59,176 bases of DNA from Chitinophaga pinensis (GCA_945860865.1 CAMARW010000003.1:1-59176); one strand, 5' to 3'. Shown: positions 6,968 through 16,227, counted from the stretch's first letter. Notes: generated by a model not told the origin, from the letters alone. Numbers and translations: made by a program.

Positions 6968-8695
6968 TTATTCATAGCTATCACCAATGAAGCCGCAATC
7001 TAAACAAGTAAGTTTGCCTTTTTGAAATTGATAAAACATGCCATCTGCTTCTGCTAAGAAATCCTCATTTAAGATTTCTTTTACAGGTGTGCTAAAAGCA
7101 ATAACTTTATTTTGCGGAACCCATATGGTTACCTCTACTTCTTGCCACCTAAATTTTTGGTCTTTGGCTAAGCTAAAATAAGAAGGAATTAAAATACTGT
7201 TTCCATTAATGGCTGTATAAAATTCAATCATAGCCATATTGTTGCGCGCATCTTCTTTGTTATAGCCATTGGCACGTTTTACAATTTTTACCGCAACGCT
7301 ATCCGATTTGCTTTGTTTAATATTGATATGGTCTACCTCAAGAAAAAAGGAATCTTTACCCATTAAAATTCCTTTATCTCTAAAGGCAATTTCTCCCGCA
7401 TCTTCTGTATAATATTCATCTAGGGTAGGCATTTCTAGTCCTTCTAAATACAGGGTATCTGCCACAATGGTGTGTTGTATGCTTGCACTAGACTCGGTAT
7501 GTTTTATTTTGTTGGCAAAGCTTCCACCTGCTATGGCTAGGCTAAGTGCTCCCAAAACAAAAATGGCAGCCAATGCAAGTAGCCATGTTTTATTAATTAA
7601 GGGCAAGTTAAAAAGCGCCCTAACAATAACCAACAACAATCCTAAAATAGGCGTAACTAAAATCAACAAAATGCCAATTTTTGCTGCCCAAATAGTTTCA
7701 GGTTGATGTATGGTAAAAGCAATTAAATCGTTCAGAAAATGGGTTTGGTTCAGGTTTAAGAAAACGGCAACCATGGCAATAGAAATGCCCATAACGGCGG
7801 CAAAAAGAACCAATGCCACAAAGCCTGCAATTAATTTAAAGAATCCACTTATCAACCTTCCCATAAGCGTGCTGCCATGTTGCGCTATGCTGTTCATTTT
7901 GTTGCCAACATTGCCTTGCAACATTTCCTTTTGGAGACTTTGGATATCAATGTTTTGGCCACGCATTAATAATTTTTCGGAGCTAGTTATGGCCTTTGGC
8001 ACAATAACCCACAAAACTATATATACCCAAAAACCTGTTCCAAATAAAAATACAGCTACTACAAATCCTAATCTTATCCAAGCCCTGTCTAAGCCAAAAT
8101 ACGCGGCCAAGCCAGCAGATACCCCACCAATAACGCGGTTATCAGAATCGCGGAAAAGCTTTTTAAGTTTGTTTACTTTTTGTTCGCGCATGTAGGTTAA
8201 TTCATTTCCTTTAGCTGCGGGTAGCGCAATCCAAAGAATTAAATAAAATAAAATGCCTGAACCATATGCTACGAGTAACAAAACAAATAATACCCTAATT
8301 AAAACGGGGTCTACATCAAAAAAGGAAGCAACTCCAGAACAAACTCCACCTAAGTTTTGGTCGTCGGGATTTCTGCGTAATTTATGGTGTATTGGTTTAT
8401 CAGGAGACGGCTTAGGTTCGGCCTTAGTAGTTGTTTCATCTTGCCAATCCATTTCGTTAACATTACCCAATATGGCAATCACTTCGTGCACCTCATTTTT
8501 AACTAAAGTAATTTTTTTCGACCCCATTTTTCGCTGAAATAGTTCAGCCATGCGGGCTTCAATATCGTGCACAATTTCTGCATTGCTTGCAAAATGCAAA
8601 TGCAATTTATCAAGATAAGATTTGAGTATTAAATAAGCTTCTTCTTCTATGGTAAATAGCATGCCTGCCAATTGGATTTGAAATACTTTTTCCAT
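6968..8695 (-). CDS. Double-PspC-domain membrane protein
   Basis: A 575-residue protein from the ATG at 8695, MEKVFQIQLAGMLFTIEEEA. The longer reading would overlap the regulator gene and adds a nonconserved leader. Two PspC domains occur at about 106-161 and 179-234, each with the RNPDDQNLGGVCSGVASFF or DSDNRVIGGVSAGLAAYF opening and a transmembrane helix ending in LW-I-P. Further helices follow near 305-410, then a soluble C-terminal domain of adhesin-like strands. PspC proteins sense envelope stress in proteobacteria; in Bacteroidota the PadR-PspC pair is common but its role is poorly known. It lies 11 bp after the PadR gene and is surely co-transcribed with it. Confidence 0.85.
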   Translation of the reverse strand: MEKVFQIQLAGMLFTIEEEAYLILKSYLDKLHLHFASNAEIVHDIEARMAELFQRKMGSKKITLVKNEVHEVIAILGNVNEMDWQDETTTKAEPKPSPDKPIHHKLRRNPDDQNLGGVCSGVASFFDVDPVLIRVLFVLLLVAYGSGILFYLILWIALPAAKGNELTYMREQKVNKLKKLFRDSDNRVIGGVSAGLAAYFGLDRAWIRLGFVVAVFLFGTGFWVYIVLWVIVPKAITSSEKLLMRGQNIDIQSLQKEMLQGNVGNKMNSIAQHGSTLMGRLISGFFKLIAGFVALVLFAAVMGISIAMVAVFLNLNQTHFLNDLIAFTIHQPETIWAAKIGILLILVTPILGLLLVIVRALFNLPLINKTWLLALAAIFVLGALSLAIAGGSFANKIKHTESSASIQHTIVADTLYLEGLEMPTLDEYYTEDAGEIAFRDKGILMGKDSFFLEVDHINIKQSKSDSVAVKIVKRANGYNKEDARNNMAMIEFYTAINGNSILIPSYFSLAKDQKFRWQEVEVTIWVPQNKVIAFSTPVKEILNEDFLAEADGMFYQFQKGKLTCLDCGFIGDSYE

Positions 8696-8706
8696 TTTAT
8701 AGGGTA

Positions 8707-9039
8707 TTATTTTTTTGAGTTGGTTATTAAATTTACTGCCGATGCTAATTCTTGCCAAGTATGGGCAAGCTCTTTTAAAAATTTAGCCCCTTCTTCGCTA
8801 AGTTGGTAATATTTTCTGGGTGGTCCACTTTTACTTTCTACCCAGTTGTAATTAAGTAGTCCATCATTTTTTAAACGATTAAGCAGGGGATATAAGGTGC
8901 CTTCAACCACCAATAATTTAGCCGATTTCATTTCTTCAATTATATCGCTGGCGTAAACCTCTCCACGACTAATAATAGCGAGTGTGCAATATTCGAGGAT
9001 GCCTTTTTTTATCTGTGCTTTGCTATTTTCAATATCCAT
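8707..9039 (-). CDS. PadR-family transcriptional regulator
   Basis: A 110-residue winged-helix protein. The PadR core spans about residues 12-85, with EYCTLAIISRGEVYASDIIE, VVEGTLYPLLNRL and the wing SGPPRKYYQLSEEG, then a short C-terminal helix for dimerisation. It heads a two-gene operon with the PspC protein. PadR regulators usually repress an adjacent membrane or transport gene and are released by a ligand or membrane signal, so autorepression of this operon is the natural inference. Its AT-rich upstream region (9040-9193) is shared with the divergent monooxygenase-like gene. Confidence 0.9.
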   Translation of the reverse strand: MDIENSKAQIKKGILEYCTLAIISRGEVYASDIIEEMKSAKLLVVEGTLYPLLNRLKNDGLLNYNWVESKSGPPRKYYQLSEEGAKFLKELAHTWQELASAVNLITNSKK

Positions 9040-9193
9040 TTTCTGTTATAACAAGGTTCAAAGTATAACACGAAACTATAATTTTATTAGTACTATGCAA
9101 TACATAATACTTATTAAATTATTAAATGACTAATTGTGAGTTGTCTTTATAATTTTTTATGAAAAATAAAATCTAAATTTAGTTACTTGCAGC

Positions 9194-9490
9194 ATGATAA
9201 ACAGGATAGTTAGGATGAGTTTTGACCCTAGTAAAACGCAAGAGTTTGTGGCTTTATTTGATTCAGTTAAAGATAAAATTGCGAGTTTTGAGGGTTGTGA
9301 AGGGTTAATTTTATTACGAGATGCCGAGCATGAAAATGTTTATTTAACCTATAGTTATTGGCAAAGTGAGGCGCATTTAAATAAGTATAGATTTTCTTTA
9401 CTTTTTAAAGAAACGTGGCAAGGAACCAAAATTTTGTTTAATGATAAGCCTGTGGCTTGGAGTTGCTTGGTTGAGCAAAAAGTAAAATAA
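9194..9490 (+). CDS. ABM-superfamily (antibiotic biosynthesis monooxygenase-like) protein
   Basis: A 98-residue dimeric ferredoxin-like protein. It opens INRIVRMSFDP, has a GCEGLILLRDAEHEN strand pair (about 36-50) and the YSYWQSEAHLNKYRFSLLF helix (about 53-71), which is the ABM-domain pattern. Family members include quinol monooxygenases and heme-degrading enzymes, but many small ones are untested. No ligand residues beyond the common W/H pair can be assigned. It is divergent from padR and is followed by a LysM gene after 99 bp, so it is probably monocistronic. No further function is claimed. Confidence 0.8.
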   Translation: MINRIVRMSFDPSKTQEFVALFDSVKDKIASFEGCEGLILLRDAEHENVYLTYSYWQSEAHLNKYRFSLLFKETWQGTKILFNDKPVAWSCLVEQKVK

Positions 9491-9560
9491 GTGTATACAA
9501 AAAAGGTTTTCGCACAGATGTGTAATTGAAACAAGTTTTAACAAGCACCTTGTAATTACC

Positions 9561-9568
9561 TATTTTTG
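9561..9568 (+). promoter_or_regulatory. -7 promoter box upstream of the LysM gene, deciding its start
   Basis: TATTTTTG matches TAnnTTTG exactly, with a TTTT tract (9536-9539) 21 bp upstream as a weak -33 element. Transcription should begin near 9574. The TTG at 9566 would then lie inside the promoter, which favours the in-frame GTG at 9590 as the translation start. Confidence 0.4.
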
Positions 9569-9589
9569 AATTTTAAATTCAACTCAAAA

Positions 9590-11176
9590 GTGCTTAGAAA
9601 GTTAGCTATATCAATAGTTTTTTATGTGTTTGCATGCTATACTTCAGCTTTTGCAGATCCCTTAGATTCTTTGCGTTTAGAGCTTAGGGGCGATAAAAAA
9701 TTTATTGTTCACAGGGTTTTAAATGGTGATGTGATTGCAACAATTGCCGAGAAATATGCTGTTTCTGAATCAGATATTTTAGTTAATAATCCGAGTGCAA
9801 GAGAAAATATTTTTGAAGGGCAAATTTTAAAGGTTCCCGTTAATGAGTCTAAATACGACATTGTAAAGGTTACGCCGGTTCGGTCGTTGGTTTCTTCTAT
9901 TTTGCCTCAGTCTGCCACTTTTATGGCAATAGAAAAAGCTAAACCTGAAACGGTTGGTGAAAGCATTGATTTGTCAGAATTACCTGATAAGGAAGATTTA
10001 AATGCAACTGAATATAAAATTTATGTGGTGGCTAGTCCGCAAACAGTAAAACAACTGGCGGAGGTTTTTGCCATTGAGCCCGCATCAATTATTGAGCTAA
10101 ACGGCCTTAAAAGCAATAACCTAAAAGAGGGCCAAAGGGTTAAAATACCCAATGCACAAACAGTGGCAATGGTTGAGGAAGAGCCTAAGGATTTATTGGT
10201 AAAAACAGAAGTGCCTAAAGCAGTTGAAAAAGTTGAACCACAGCCGCAACTGGCACAAAGAGTGGAAATAGATAGGGTAGAAGAACCAAAGATTGTACAG
10301 ATAAACCCAGTGGTGAAGCCATTCAAAGTTGAGAATTTTGATTCTTTAAAAGCTACTAGTTTACCAAAAAAGATTGCTTCTCCAGCAGTAGTTAGTTTGT
10401 TGCCTAGGAAAGTAGAAGAAAATAAAACAACGATTCCTTTAAACCGCGATTCTTTGTTTTTGTCTGAATTGAAAAGGAAAAGAGATATAGAGCAATTTTT
10501 GAAGATGGATAGTGCATACATTCATCCTGATGGCGTTGCATATAAACCATTTGATTATAAGAATGACAATTATAATTTTGATATATTTTCTACCTTGATG
10601 GCAGAAAAAAATGCAATAGTTGTTCCAAATACCAACCAAACGGCTGGTTCTGGAGATGCAAAGAAAACACACGTAGTTAAAAGAGATGAAACAATACAAG
10701 CTGTTGCAAAAAAATACAGTGTTTCGGTAACTGATTTAATTAATTGGAATGGATTATTAAACTATCGCATTAGGGTAGGACAAGAACTTACCATTAATGC
10801 TAGTAGGGCAGATATTTCTCCTTATGTGCGTACATTACCTAACCAAAATTTAGCGCAACAAGCAAAGCTTAATGAGGTTGTTTTGGGTTATGTAAAAATG
10901 GCTGGATTGGCTCAATACAATGAGAAGTTATCTTTTGAGCCAGGTATTTATACTAATGCTGCCGAGAAAGGGAAATTTGTATATTTGGTAAATAGAGATA
11001 ATTTTAAAGAACATTTTGCCCGCGTAATTGGTCCACTTCCGCCAGATGCGCCTAAAGATGTGGTGGCTATTTTGGATTCAGAATCAGCCTCAAAATTAGC
11101 AATCTCAAAATCTATGATGCGCATATTTATTTATTTTGTAGTAATAAATTCGGCTACTGAAGCCAAGAATGATTAA
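9590..11176 (+). CDS. Secreted LysM-repeat protein with a C-terminal RlpA-like region
   Basis: A protein of 528 residues from the GTG at 9590. After a signal peptide ending TSAFA it has three LysM units, at about 35-85, 140-190 and 365-410, each of the form VxRxDTIxxIAxKYxVSxxDLxxxN...GQxLxIP. A long proline- and charge-rich linker separates the second and third. The last ~90 residues contain VYLVNRDNFKEHFARVIG and SESASKLAISKSM, recalling a degenerate RlpA/double-psi barrel, so peptidoglycan binding in the periplasm is likely. The stop overlaps the start of the glycosyltransferase gene (TAATG), indicating coupled translation. No catalytic residues are evident. Confidence 0.85.
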   Translation: MLRKLAISIVFYVFACYTSAFADPLDSLRLELRGDKKFIVHRVLNGDVIATIAEKYAVSESDILVNNPSARENIFEGQILKVPVNESKYDIVKVTPVRSLVSSILPQSATFMAIEKAKPETVGESIDLSELPDKEDLNATEYKIYVVASPQTVKQLAEVFAIEPASIIELNGLKSNNLKEGQRVKIPNAQTVAMVEEEPKDLLVKTEVPKAVEKVEPQPQLAQRVEIDRVEEPKIVQINPVVKPFKVENFDSLKATSLPKKIASPAVVSLLPRKVEENKTTIPLNRDSLFLSELKRKRDIEQFLKMDSAYIHPDGVAYKPFDYKNDNYNFDIFSTLMAEKNAIVVPNTNQTAGSGDAKKTHVVKRDETIQAVAKKYSVSVTDLINWNGLLNYRIRVGQELTINASRADISPYVRTLPNQNLAQQAKLNEVVLGYVKMAGLAQYNEKLSFEPGIYTNAAEKGKFVYLVNRDNFKEHFARVIGPLPPDAPKDVVAILDSESASKLAISKSMMRIFIYFVVINSATEAKND

Positions 11177-12072
11177 TGATGTTGGCTGTTCCTGAAATTA
11201 ATTCTTTTTCAACTATTGGTAATTCTGACGCTATTTTTAGCATTCTTATTCCGAGTTGGAATAACTTACCCTATCTAAAATTGTGTGTGGCTAGCATAGA
11301 AAAAAATAGCTCATTCAAGCATCAAATTATAATTCATGTTAACGAGGGTTTGGATAGCACCTTAGCTTGGGTGCAAGAAAAAGGGTTTGCCTATACCTAT
11401 TCTAAAGAAAATGTTGGGGTATGTTACGCGCTTAATGCCATGGCTAAATTGGTTCAAACCGATTATATTTTATATGTAAACGACGATATGTATTTGGCTA
11501 AAAAGTGGGATTGGTATTTGTATGAGGAAGTAAAGCAAAGAACCAACAATTTGTTCTACTTTTCTGCCACAATGGTAGAGTTTGAGGGTGGATTAAACAA
11601 GGCCATATTAGCTCCTTACGATTTTGGCCGAACCTATGATACTTTTCAAGAGGAAGAATTTTTGAAATTTGCTGAAATTCCCCGAAAACCCAATTGGTTT
11701 GGCTCATGTTGGCCACCCAGCTTGGTTCACAAAGAGTTGTGGGAAAAAGTTGATGGCTATGATGTGGCCTATACACCAGGATTTTATTCAGATCCAGATT
11801 TTGCTATGAAATTATGGGTTATTGGGGTAAGAGATTTTATGGGTATAGGGAACAGTTTGGTTTATCATTTTAAATGCAAGTCTACCGGCAGGGTTACGCG
11901 CAATAATGGTAGAAAAACATTTGCCCAAAAGTGGGGTATACCCTCTTCGGTTTTATTTAAAGAGGTATTAAGAATGGGCGAAAATTACGACAGTAAAATT
12001 GCGCTTAAAATGCCAACAGGGATAAAACTATTTATGGCCAGGTGTAAAGCATTTTATATTGCCTTAACTTAG
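11176..12072 (+). CDS. Family 2 glycosyltransferase
   Basis: A 298-residue GT-A glycosyltransferase. The nucleotide-binding half opens with FSILIPSWNNLPYLKLCVAS (about 21-40) and carries the metal-binding NDD (102-104) as a DxD equivalent. An acceptor-side stretch holds GFYSDPDFAMKLW (about 198-210). No transmembrane helix is evident, so it probably acts at the inner face of the cytoplasmic membrane. It overlaps the LysM gene by one base, and its stop overlaps the bshB1 stop by 4 bp (convergent). Sugar and acceptor are unknown. Two consecutive ATG codons make the exact start uncertain by one residue. Confidence 0.85.
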   Translation: MMLAVPEINSFSTIGNSDAIFSILIPSWNNLPYLKLCVASIEKNSSFKHQIIIHVNEGLDSTLAWVQEKGFAYTYSKENVGVCYALNAMAKLVQTDYILYVNDDMYLAKKWDWYLYEEVKQRTNNLFYFSATMVEFEGGLNKAILAPYDFGRTYDTFQEEEFLKFAEIPRKPNWFGSCWPPSLVHKELWEKVDGYDVAYTPGFYSDPDFAMKLWVIGVRDFMGIGNSLVYHFKCKSTGRVTRNNGRKTFAQKWGIPSSVLFKEVLRMGENYDSKIALKMPTGIKLFMARCKAFYIALT

Positions 12073-12788
12073 CGTAATGCTAATAAATTATTGCTACCAA
12101 CAACTCCGTTTTTAATTTGGAAACCCTCTCCATATTTCACTCCAATGCGCCTGCCAAATTCTACCGCTCTACCTTTTACAAAATCAATAAATTCTGGCGT
12201 AGCAATAGGCGTAAGTGGTTCAATTGAGTCTGGATTGTAAAACTGGGATTTAAAGGCCAGAATGCTTTCCATTTTTTGGTTAAAATGCGCACTAATATCA
12301 AATACTAAATCGGGAATTTGCAATTGGTCTTGAATGTAATGGTAAACTTTTTGGGGGCGCCAGGCTTGCTGGGTAACGCCGGCATAACTAGTATTTATTT
12401 TATTTAATCCAGATAAAAAGCAAGCTTCATGAACCAAATCACCTGCTTTTCCATGGTCTATATGCCTATCAAATAAGGCGTTTGCAAGCACGATAGTTGG
12501 TTGATACTTTCTTATCATTTCAATTACTTTAAGCAGATGGGCTTCATCTTTAACAAAAAAACCATCTCTAAAGCCTAAATTTTCTCTGTAATCTATACCC
12601 AAAATTTTACTCGCCAATTGCGTTTCTTGTTGGCGCAATTGAACGGTTCCTCTGGTACTTAATTCACCTTCTGTTAAATCTATTAAGGCAACAGAATAAC
12701 CCATGGCTTTATGCGCTAGTATTGTGCCGCTGCAAGATAATTCTGCATCATCTGGGTGCGCTGCAAAAACGAGTATGTCAACTTTCAT
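12069..12788 (-). CDS. bshB1: Bacillithiol biosynthesis deacetylase BshB1
   Basis: A 239-residue PIG-L/LmbE-family zinc deacetylase. The AHPDDAE motif is at residues 10-16, and DRHIDHGKAGDLVHEACFLS near 107-127 supplies the other zinc ligand. BshB1 removes the acetyl group from GlcNAc-malate to give GlcN-malate, the second step of bacillithiol synthesis in the cytoplasm. The overall length and internal sequence fit the BshB1 subgroup found in Bacillota and Bacteroidota rather than MshB or LpxC. bshA and bshC are not in the window. Its 3' end overlaps the glycosyltransferase by 4 bp and its 5' end lies 6 bp from the TlpA-like gene, so those two are probably co-transcribed. Confidence 0.92.
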   Translation of the reverse strand: MKVDILVFAAHPDDAELSCSGTILAHKAMGYSVALIDLTEGELSTRGTVQLRQQETQLASKILGIDYRENLGFRDGFFVKDEAHLLKVIEMIRKYQPTIVLANALFDRHIDHGKAGDLVHEACFLSGLNKINTSYAGVTQQAWRPQKVYHYIQDQLQIPDLVFDISAHFNQKMESILAFKSQFYNPDSIEPLTPIATPEFIDFVKGRAVEFGRRIGVKYGEGFQIKNGVVGSNNLLALR

Positions 12789-12794
12789 TTGGCT

Positions 12795-14225
12795 TTACTT
12801 TCTTTTACTTTCTTGCTCTTGTATAAACTCTTTAACTTGGTCTACATTGAGTCTTTTGGCGATAATTCTTTTGTTTTCATCTAATAAATACAGAACAGGT
12901 GTGCTGTAAATATCGTATAGTTTACGGAAGTTAGTTTCGTTGTTTGGATCGTAAATATTAAGCCATTTAAAATTTTGTTCTCTCAAGTATTTCTGCCATT
13001 CTTTTGCATCTGGAGTTAAGCTTACCGCAAATACATCAAAGAATTTTGAGCCATTTGGTGAGGCTTTAGGGTTTAATTCCTCATATAATTTTTTTAATTT
13101 AGGCATTTCTTCTTTGCACTTACCGCAATTGGCATCCCAAAATATGAGAAGAGAGTATTTGGCTTTTACATTATATAAACTTTGATATACATGGCTGGTA
13201 TCTAACATGGTAAGATTTTGTCCGCGTAAGCCAATTAAATTATTGCGCAACTGGTCGGCTCTATCTTTCATTTTAAAGAGCAATGTTTCATCCACCCAAA
13301 AGGCTTTTCCAGTTGCGTAATACTTATCTACCATGTGCACAAATACTTTATCCATTCCCATGTAGGTAGAGGTTTCGTAATGGTTGGTAATCCAAAACAA
13401 CATGTATTTAAAATTTTCTTTGCCAGTTGCTTTGCTTAGCACAATATCTGCAGATTTAATAATGCTGTCTGGAATTTGCGGCGTAAGTTTAATAATGAAA
13501 CTCTCAAACTTATTGTGAAATACAGGCGTTCTTACAATTCTGTCATCGGCTAAATCTATGTTATCAAAATAATGTTGGTAGTAATAATTATATTGAAAAT
13601 TGCTGTCAATGATTTCACCTTTAGCATTTCTAGGCGCGTCTGGAACTTGAATTTCGGTCATCATTTTAAAGATTTTAGCCAGTAATGATTGCGGATGTTT
13701 CTCTAAAACGCCTTTTCTGTAATCTTGTAAGTCGATAGAAATTTTGCGGTACCTTTCGGTAAGTATTCTTGTTTGGGCCGTATCGTTAGCTTCCCTTGCT
13801 TTCTTTAGGTTTTCTTCTATGCCACCTGCTTCTTTTCCTATCACATTAGTAAATTTAGTGTAATCAAAAAAGACGTCATTTTCAAACGAGTTTTTTACTT
13901 TCATTAAACCAATTAAATCATTCAAATCAGTTTCTAGGCTAAAAAACATTTCGCTTACAATGAAATCGAACATCAATGCTTTTTCAGATGAAGCAATGAG
14001 GTAAACTCCACCTTCTAAGGCTTTATCACCTTTAAATGTCATTTTACCAGATTTATCTGTAACAGCGCTGTCTCTTAGGTATTGTTTGTCGCCAAAATAA
14101 TAACCAAGAAAAAACTTAGTTTCTGGCGCACCTTTAATTGTGATGTTAAAATTATAGCCATCCTTAGCAAAGGAATTTAAAGAAAACAATAAAATAAATA
14201 GAAGTAGTAAGTGCTGCTTTTTCAT
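12795..14225 (-). CDS. TlpA-like thioredoxin-domain protein, exported
   Basis: A 476-residue protein with a signal peptide (MKKQHLLLLFILLFSLNSFA). Residues about 25-110 match the DUF4369-like strand domain, and a helical middle domain (about 120-330) follows. The C-terminal thioredoxin fold (about 340-470) has the active site NCGKC in FWDANCGKCKEEMPKL, and a cis-proline in YSTPVLYLLD. Such proteins act in the periplasm as reductases for cytochrome assembly or disulfide repair, and are widespread in Bacteroidota. The CGKC motif differs from the usual CGPC, which normally tunes redox potential. It precedes bshB1 by 6 bp, a suggestive link between thiol metabolism genes. Confidence 0.88.
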   Translation of the reverse strand: MKKQHLLLLFILLFSLNSFAKDGYNFNITIKGAPETKFFLGYYFGDKQYLRDSAVTDKSGKMTFKGDKALEGGVYLIASSEKALMFDFIVSEMFFSLETDLNDLIGLMKVKNSFENDVFFDYTKFTNVIGKEAGGIEENLKKAREANDTAQTRILTERYRKISIDLQDYRKGVLEKHPQSLLAKIFKMMTEIQVPDAPRNAKGEIIDSNFQYNYYYQHYFDNIDLADDRIVRTPVFHNKFESFIIKLTPQIPDSIIKSADIVLSKATGKENFKYMLFWITNHYETSTYMGMDKVFVHMVDKYYATGKAFWVDETLLFKMKDRADQLRNNLIGLRGQNLTMLDTSHVYQSLYNVKAKYSLLIFWDANCGKCKEEMPKLKKLYEELNPKASPNGSKFFDVFAVSLTPDAKEWQKYLREQNFKWLNIYDPNNETNFRKLYDIYSTPVLYLLDENKRIIAKRLNVDQVKEFIQEQESKRK

Positions 14226-14418
14226 AATTTTTATAAATATTTTACGGTGTGAAATTAACTAAAATCATGCCATACCAAAAAGTAATTGGTAGAATTAACA
14301 TTTTTTTAAGTGTTATGGTTTTTACCCACTAATAAATTTATGACATTCATCATTTTTTATGCATAACCGTGCGCTTAGATTTGGTTGAGATATTACTAAC
14401 AACTAAATAAACATAGAT

Positions 14419-14802
14419 ATGGAAAACAAAGCACATTTAACAGAGGCGCATGCCAAGATGATAAACTGGGTTAAAGAACTTGCCTTTTACAAAGACGAGT
14501 TGAAAACTTTTCAAACAAGGTTAGAAGAAGTAGTTACTAGAAACAATAAGCAAGAAATTTTGGCTCAAGCAGAGCATTTTCAAAATCAATTTATAACGCA
14601 AAATGAGGTTATAGACGAGTTAAACCATGATTTTAAACAATTTGACAATACTATTGCGGCCAATGTATTGGGTAATCCAATTGCCAGCGACCATAGAAGC
14701 ATTGTAATTCCTGCCAATTTGATAGACCAACATATTATGTTTTTGCAGATTTATAAAGAATTAAAAACAGATTTCGAAAAATTTCTAGTCAAGACCTTCT
14801 AA
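14419..14802 (+). CDS. Conserved-looking helical protein of unknown function
   Basis: A 127-residue cytoplasmic protein, almost wholly helical. Heptad-like hydrophobics run from about 10-70 (KELAFYKDELKTFQTRLEEV), then a break with NPIASDHRSIVIPANLID and a final helix. No signal peptide, membrane segment or catalytic motif is visible. It ends 11 bp before the RsmF-like methyltransferase start, so the two are probably one operon. A coiled-coil dimer is a reasonable expectation. I do not recognise the family. Confidence 0.75.
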   Translation: MENKAHLTEAHAKMINWVKELAFYKDELKTFQTRLEEVVTRNNKQEILAQAEHFQNQFITQNEVIDELNHDFKQFDNTIAANVLGNPIASDHRSIVIPANLIDQHIMFLQIYKELKTDFEKFLVKTF

Positions 14803-14813
14803 ATTTGACGGCA

Positions 14814-16166
14814 ATGAATAAGTTGCCTGATGCATTTGTAGATAATATCTTGTTTCTTTACCCAAAAGAGGCAGATTATTTTTTTGAGGCTTTACAGCAT
14901 GCCCCTCAAACTTCTATTAGGTTAAATAAATCTAAGAAAGTTGCTGTATTTAAAGATGCTAAATCGGTGCCTTGGTGTGCTTTGGGCGGCACGTTGGCTG
15001 ATAGGCCGGCATTTACCGAAGACCCTTTGTGGCATGCGGGTGCTTATTATGTGCAAGAGAGTTCTAGTATGTTCCTAAACGCCTTGGTTCAGGCCATAGT
15101 TAAAGATATGCCTGAACCAATAGTGCTTGATTTATGCGCTGCCCCCGGAGGAAAAACCACCACATTATTAGATGCTTTGCCAGATTCTGCCTTGGTTGTG
15201 GCCAATGAAATTATTAAATCTAGGGTGAATGTGTTGCAAGAAAATTTAATTAAGTGGGGCAAGCCCAATGTGGTAATTGCCATTAACGACCCCAAGCATT
15301 TTCAGAAATTACCTGCCTTTTTTGATATAATATTAGTTGATGCCCCCTGCAGCGGTGAGGGACTTTGGCGCAGAGATGAGAAGGCCATGGAGGAGTGGAG
15401 CATGGAGCATGTACAATTATGCCAAACCCGCCAAACCCGTATTAACCATGATATCATAGCTAGTTTAAAACCGGGTGGGGTATTTATCTATTCAACCTGC
15501 ACGTTTAATCAGTTTGAAAATGAAAATCAGGTTGTACTTTTATGCCAAACTTATGGGTTAATTCCCAAGAAAATTAAATTTCCTGCAGATTGGCCGCTTA
15601 CCACCACAGATGATTATCAGTTTAAGTTTTTACCGCACAAAGTGCCGGGTGAAGGATTATTTGTGGCCGTTTTAACATTGCCTGAGTCTAATGACCATAG
15701 CAATAAAAACACTAAGCACGCTAAGTTAAATTTTTTGTCTAAGAAAATGTTGCCTAGCGTGCATGCGTTTTTGGATCAGCCCTTGTTATTTGATTATTTT
15801 GTTGAAAATGATTTTGTATTTGCTTTTCCAAAGGATAAAATGCCTATTTATGAGCAACTGCGAGAGGCTTTATATATTAAGTATGCTGGTGTTTGTATGG
15901 GTAAATTAGATAAAAACGGAAACTTAATTCCAGAGCATGCATTGGCTTTATCTGTGCATATCCATTCGTCCATTCCGCGTGTGGATTTGCAGTTAAATGA
16001 AGCGCTTGTGTATTTAAAAAAAGGAAGCTTAACGCCGGCAAACAATTGGCCAATAGGATGGTGTTTGGCCTGCTACCAGCAACAACCTTTGGGCTGGATG
16101 AAAGTATTGCCTAACAGGGTTAATAATTACTTTCCGGCTGAATATAGAATTTTGAAGGACCTTTAA
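14814..16166 (+). CDS. RsmF-like 16S rRNA (cytosine-C5) methyltransferase
   Basis: A protein of 450 residues from the ATG at 14814 (an in-frame TTG three codons earlier is less likely). The SAM motif LDLCAAPGGKTTTLLDALPD lies near 104-123, motif IV DAPCSGEGLWRRDEKA near 175-190, and motif VI YSTCTFNQFENENQV near 225-239. The PC and TC cysteines are the catalytic pair of m5C RNA methyltransferases. The extra C-terminal domain of ~150 residues, with LPHKVPGEGLFVAVL at its start, matches the RsmF C-terminal PUA-like part. RsmF modifies 16S rRNA. A second m5C methyltransferase follows 61 bp later. It contains an inverted pair of the window's 11-bp iterated motif. Confidence 0.88.
   Translation: MNKLPDAFVDNILFLYPKEADYFFEALQHAPQTSIRLNKSKKVAVFKDAKSVPWCALGGTLADRPAFTEDPLWHAGAYYVQESSSMFLNALVQAIVKDMPEPIVLDLCAAPGGKTTTLLDALPDSALVVANEIIKSRVNVLQENLIKWGKPNVVIAINDPKHFQKLPAFFDIILVDAPCSGEGLWRRDEKAMEEWSMEHVQLCQTRQTRINHDIIASLKPGGVFIYSTCTFNQFENENQVVLLCQTYGLIPKKIKFPADWPLTTTDDYQFKFLPHKVPGEGLFVAVLTLPESNDHSNKNTKHAKLNFLSKKMLPSVHAFLDQPLLFDYFVENDFVFAFPKDKMPIYEQLREALYIKYAGVCMGKLDKNGNLIPEHALALSVHIHSSIPRVDLQLNEALVYLKKGSLTPANNWPIGWCLACYQQQPLGWMKVLPNRVNNYFPAEYRILKDL
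15084..15120. repeat. Inverted pair of the 11-bp iterated motif inside the RsmF-like gene
   Basis: TTGGTTCAGGC (15084-15094) and its exact reverse complement (15110-15120) are separated by 15 bp. They encode unrelated residues (LVQA and MPEP), so the symmetry is not a protein repeat. See the finding on the iterated motif. Confidence 0.85.
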
Positions 16167-16227
16167 TAGGTTTAAAGCGCCACAAATAAACTACATTTGC
16201 AGTTCAAAAAACGTGTTTTAGAATTTT

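Noticed and set aside
7710-8195. 161-codon plus-strand frame
   Set aside because: Antisense to the conserved PspC membrane-domain gene; its sequence is the complement pattern of transmembrane codons.
10021-10521. 166-codon minus-strand frame
   Set aside because: Antisense to the LysM protein, Ser/Phe-rich shadow with no homology pattern.
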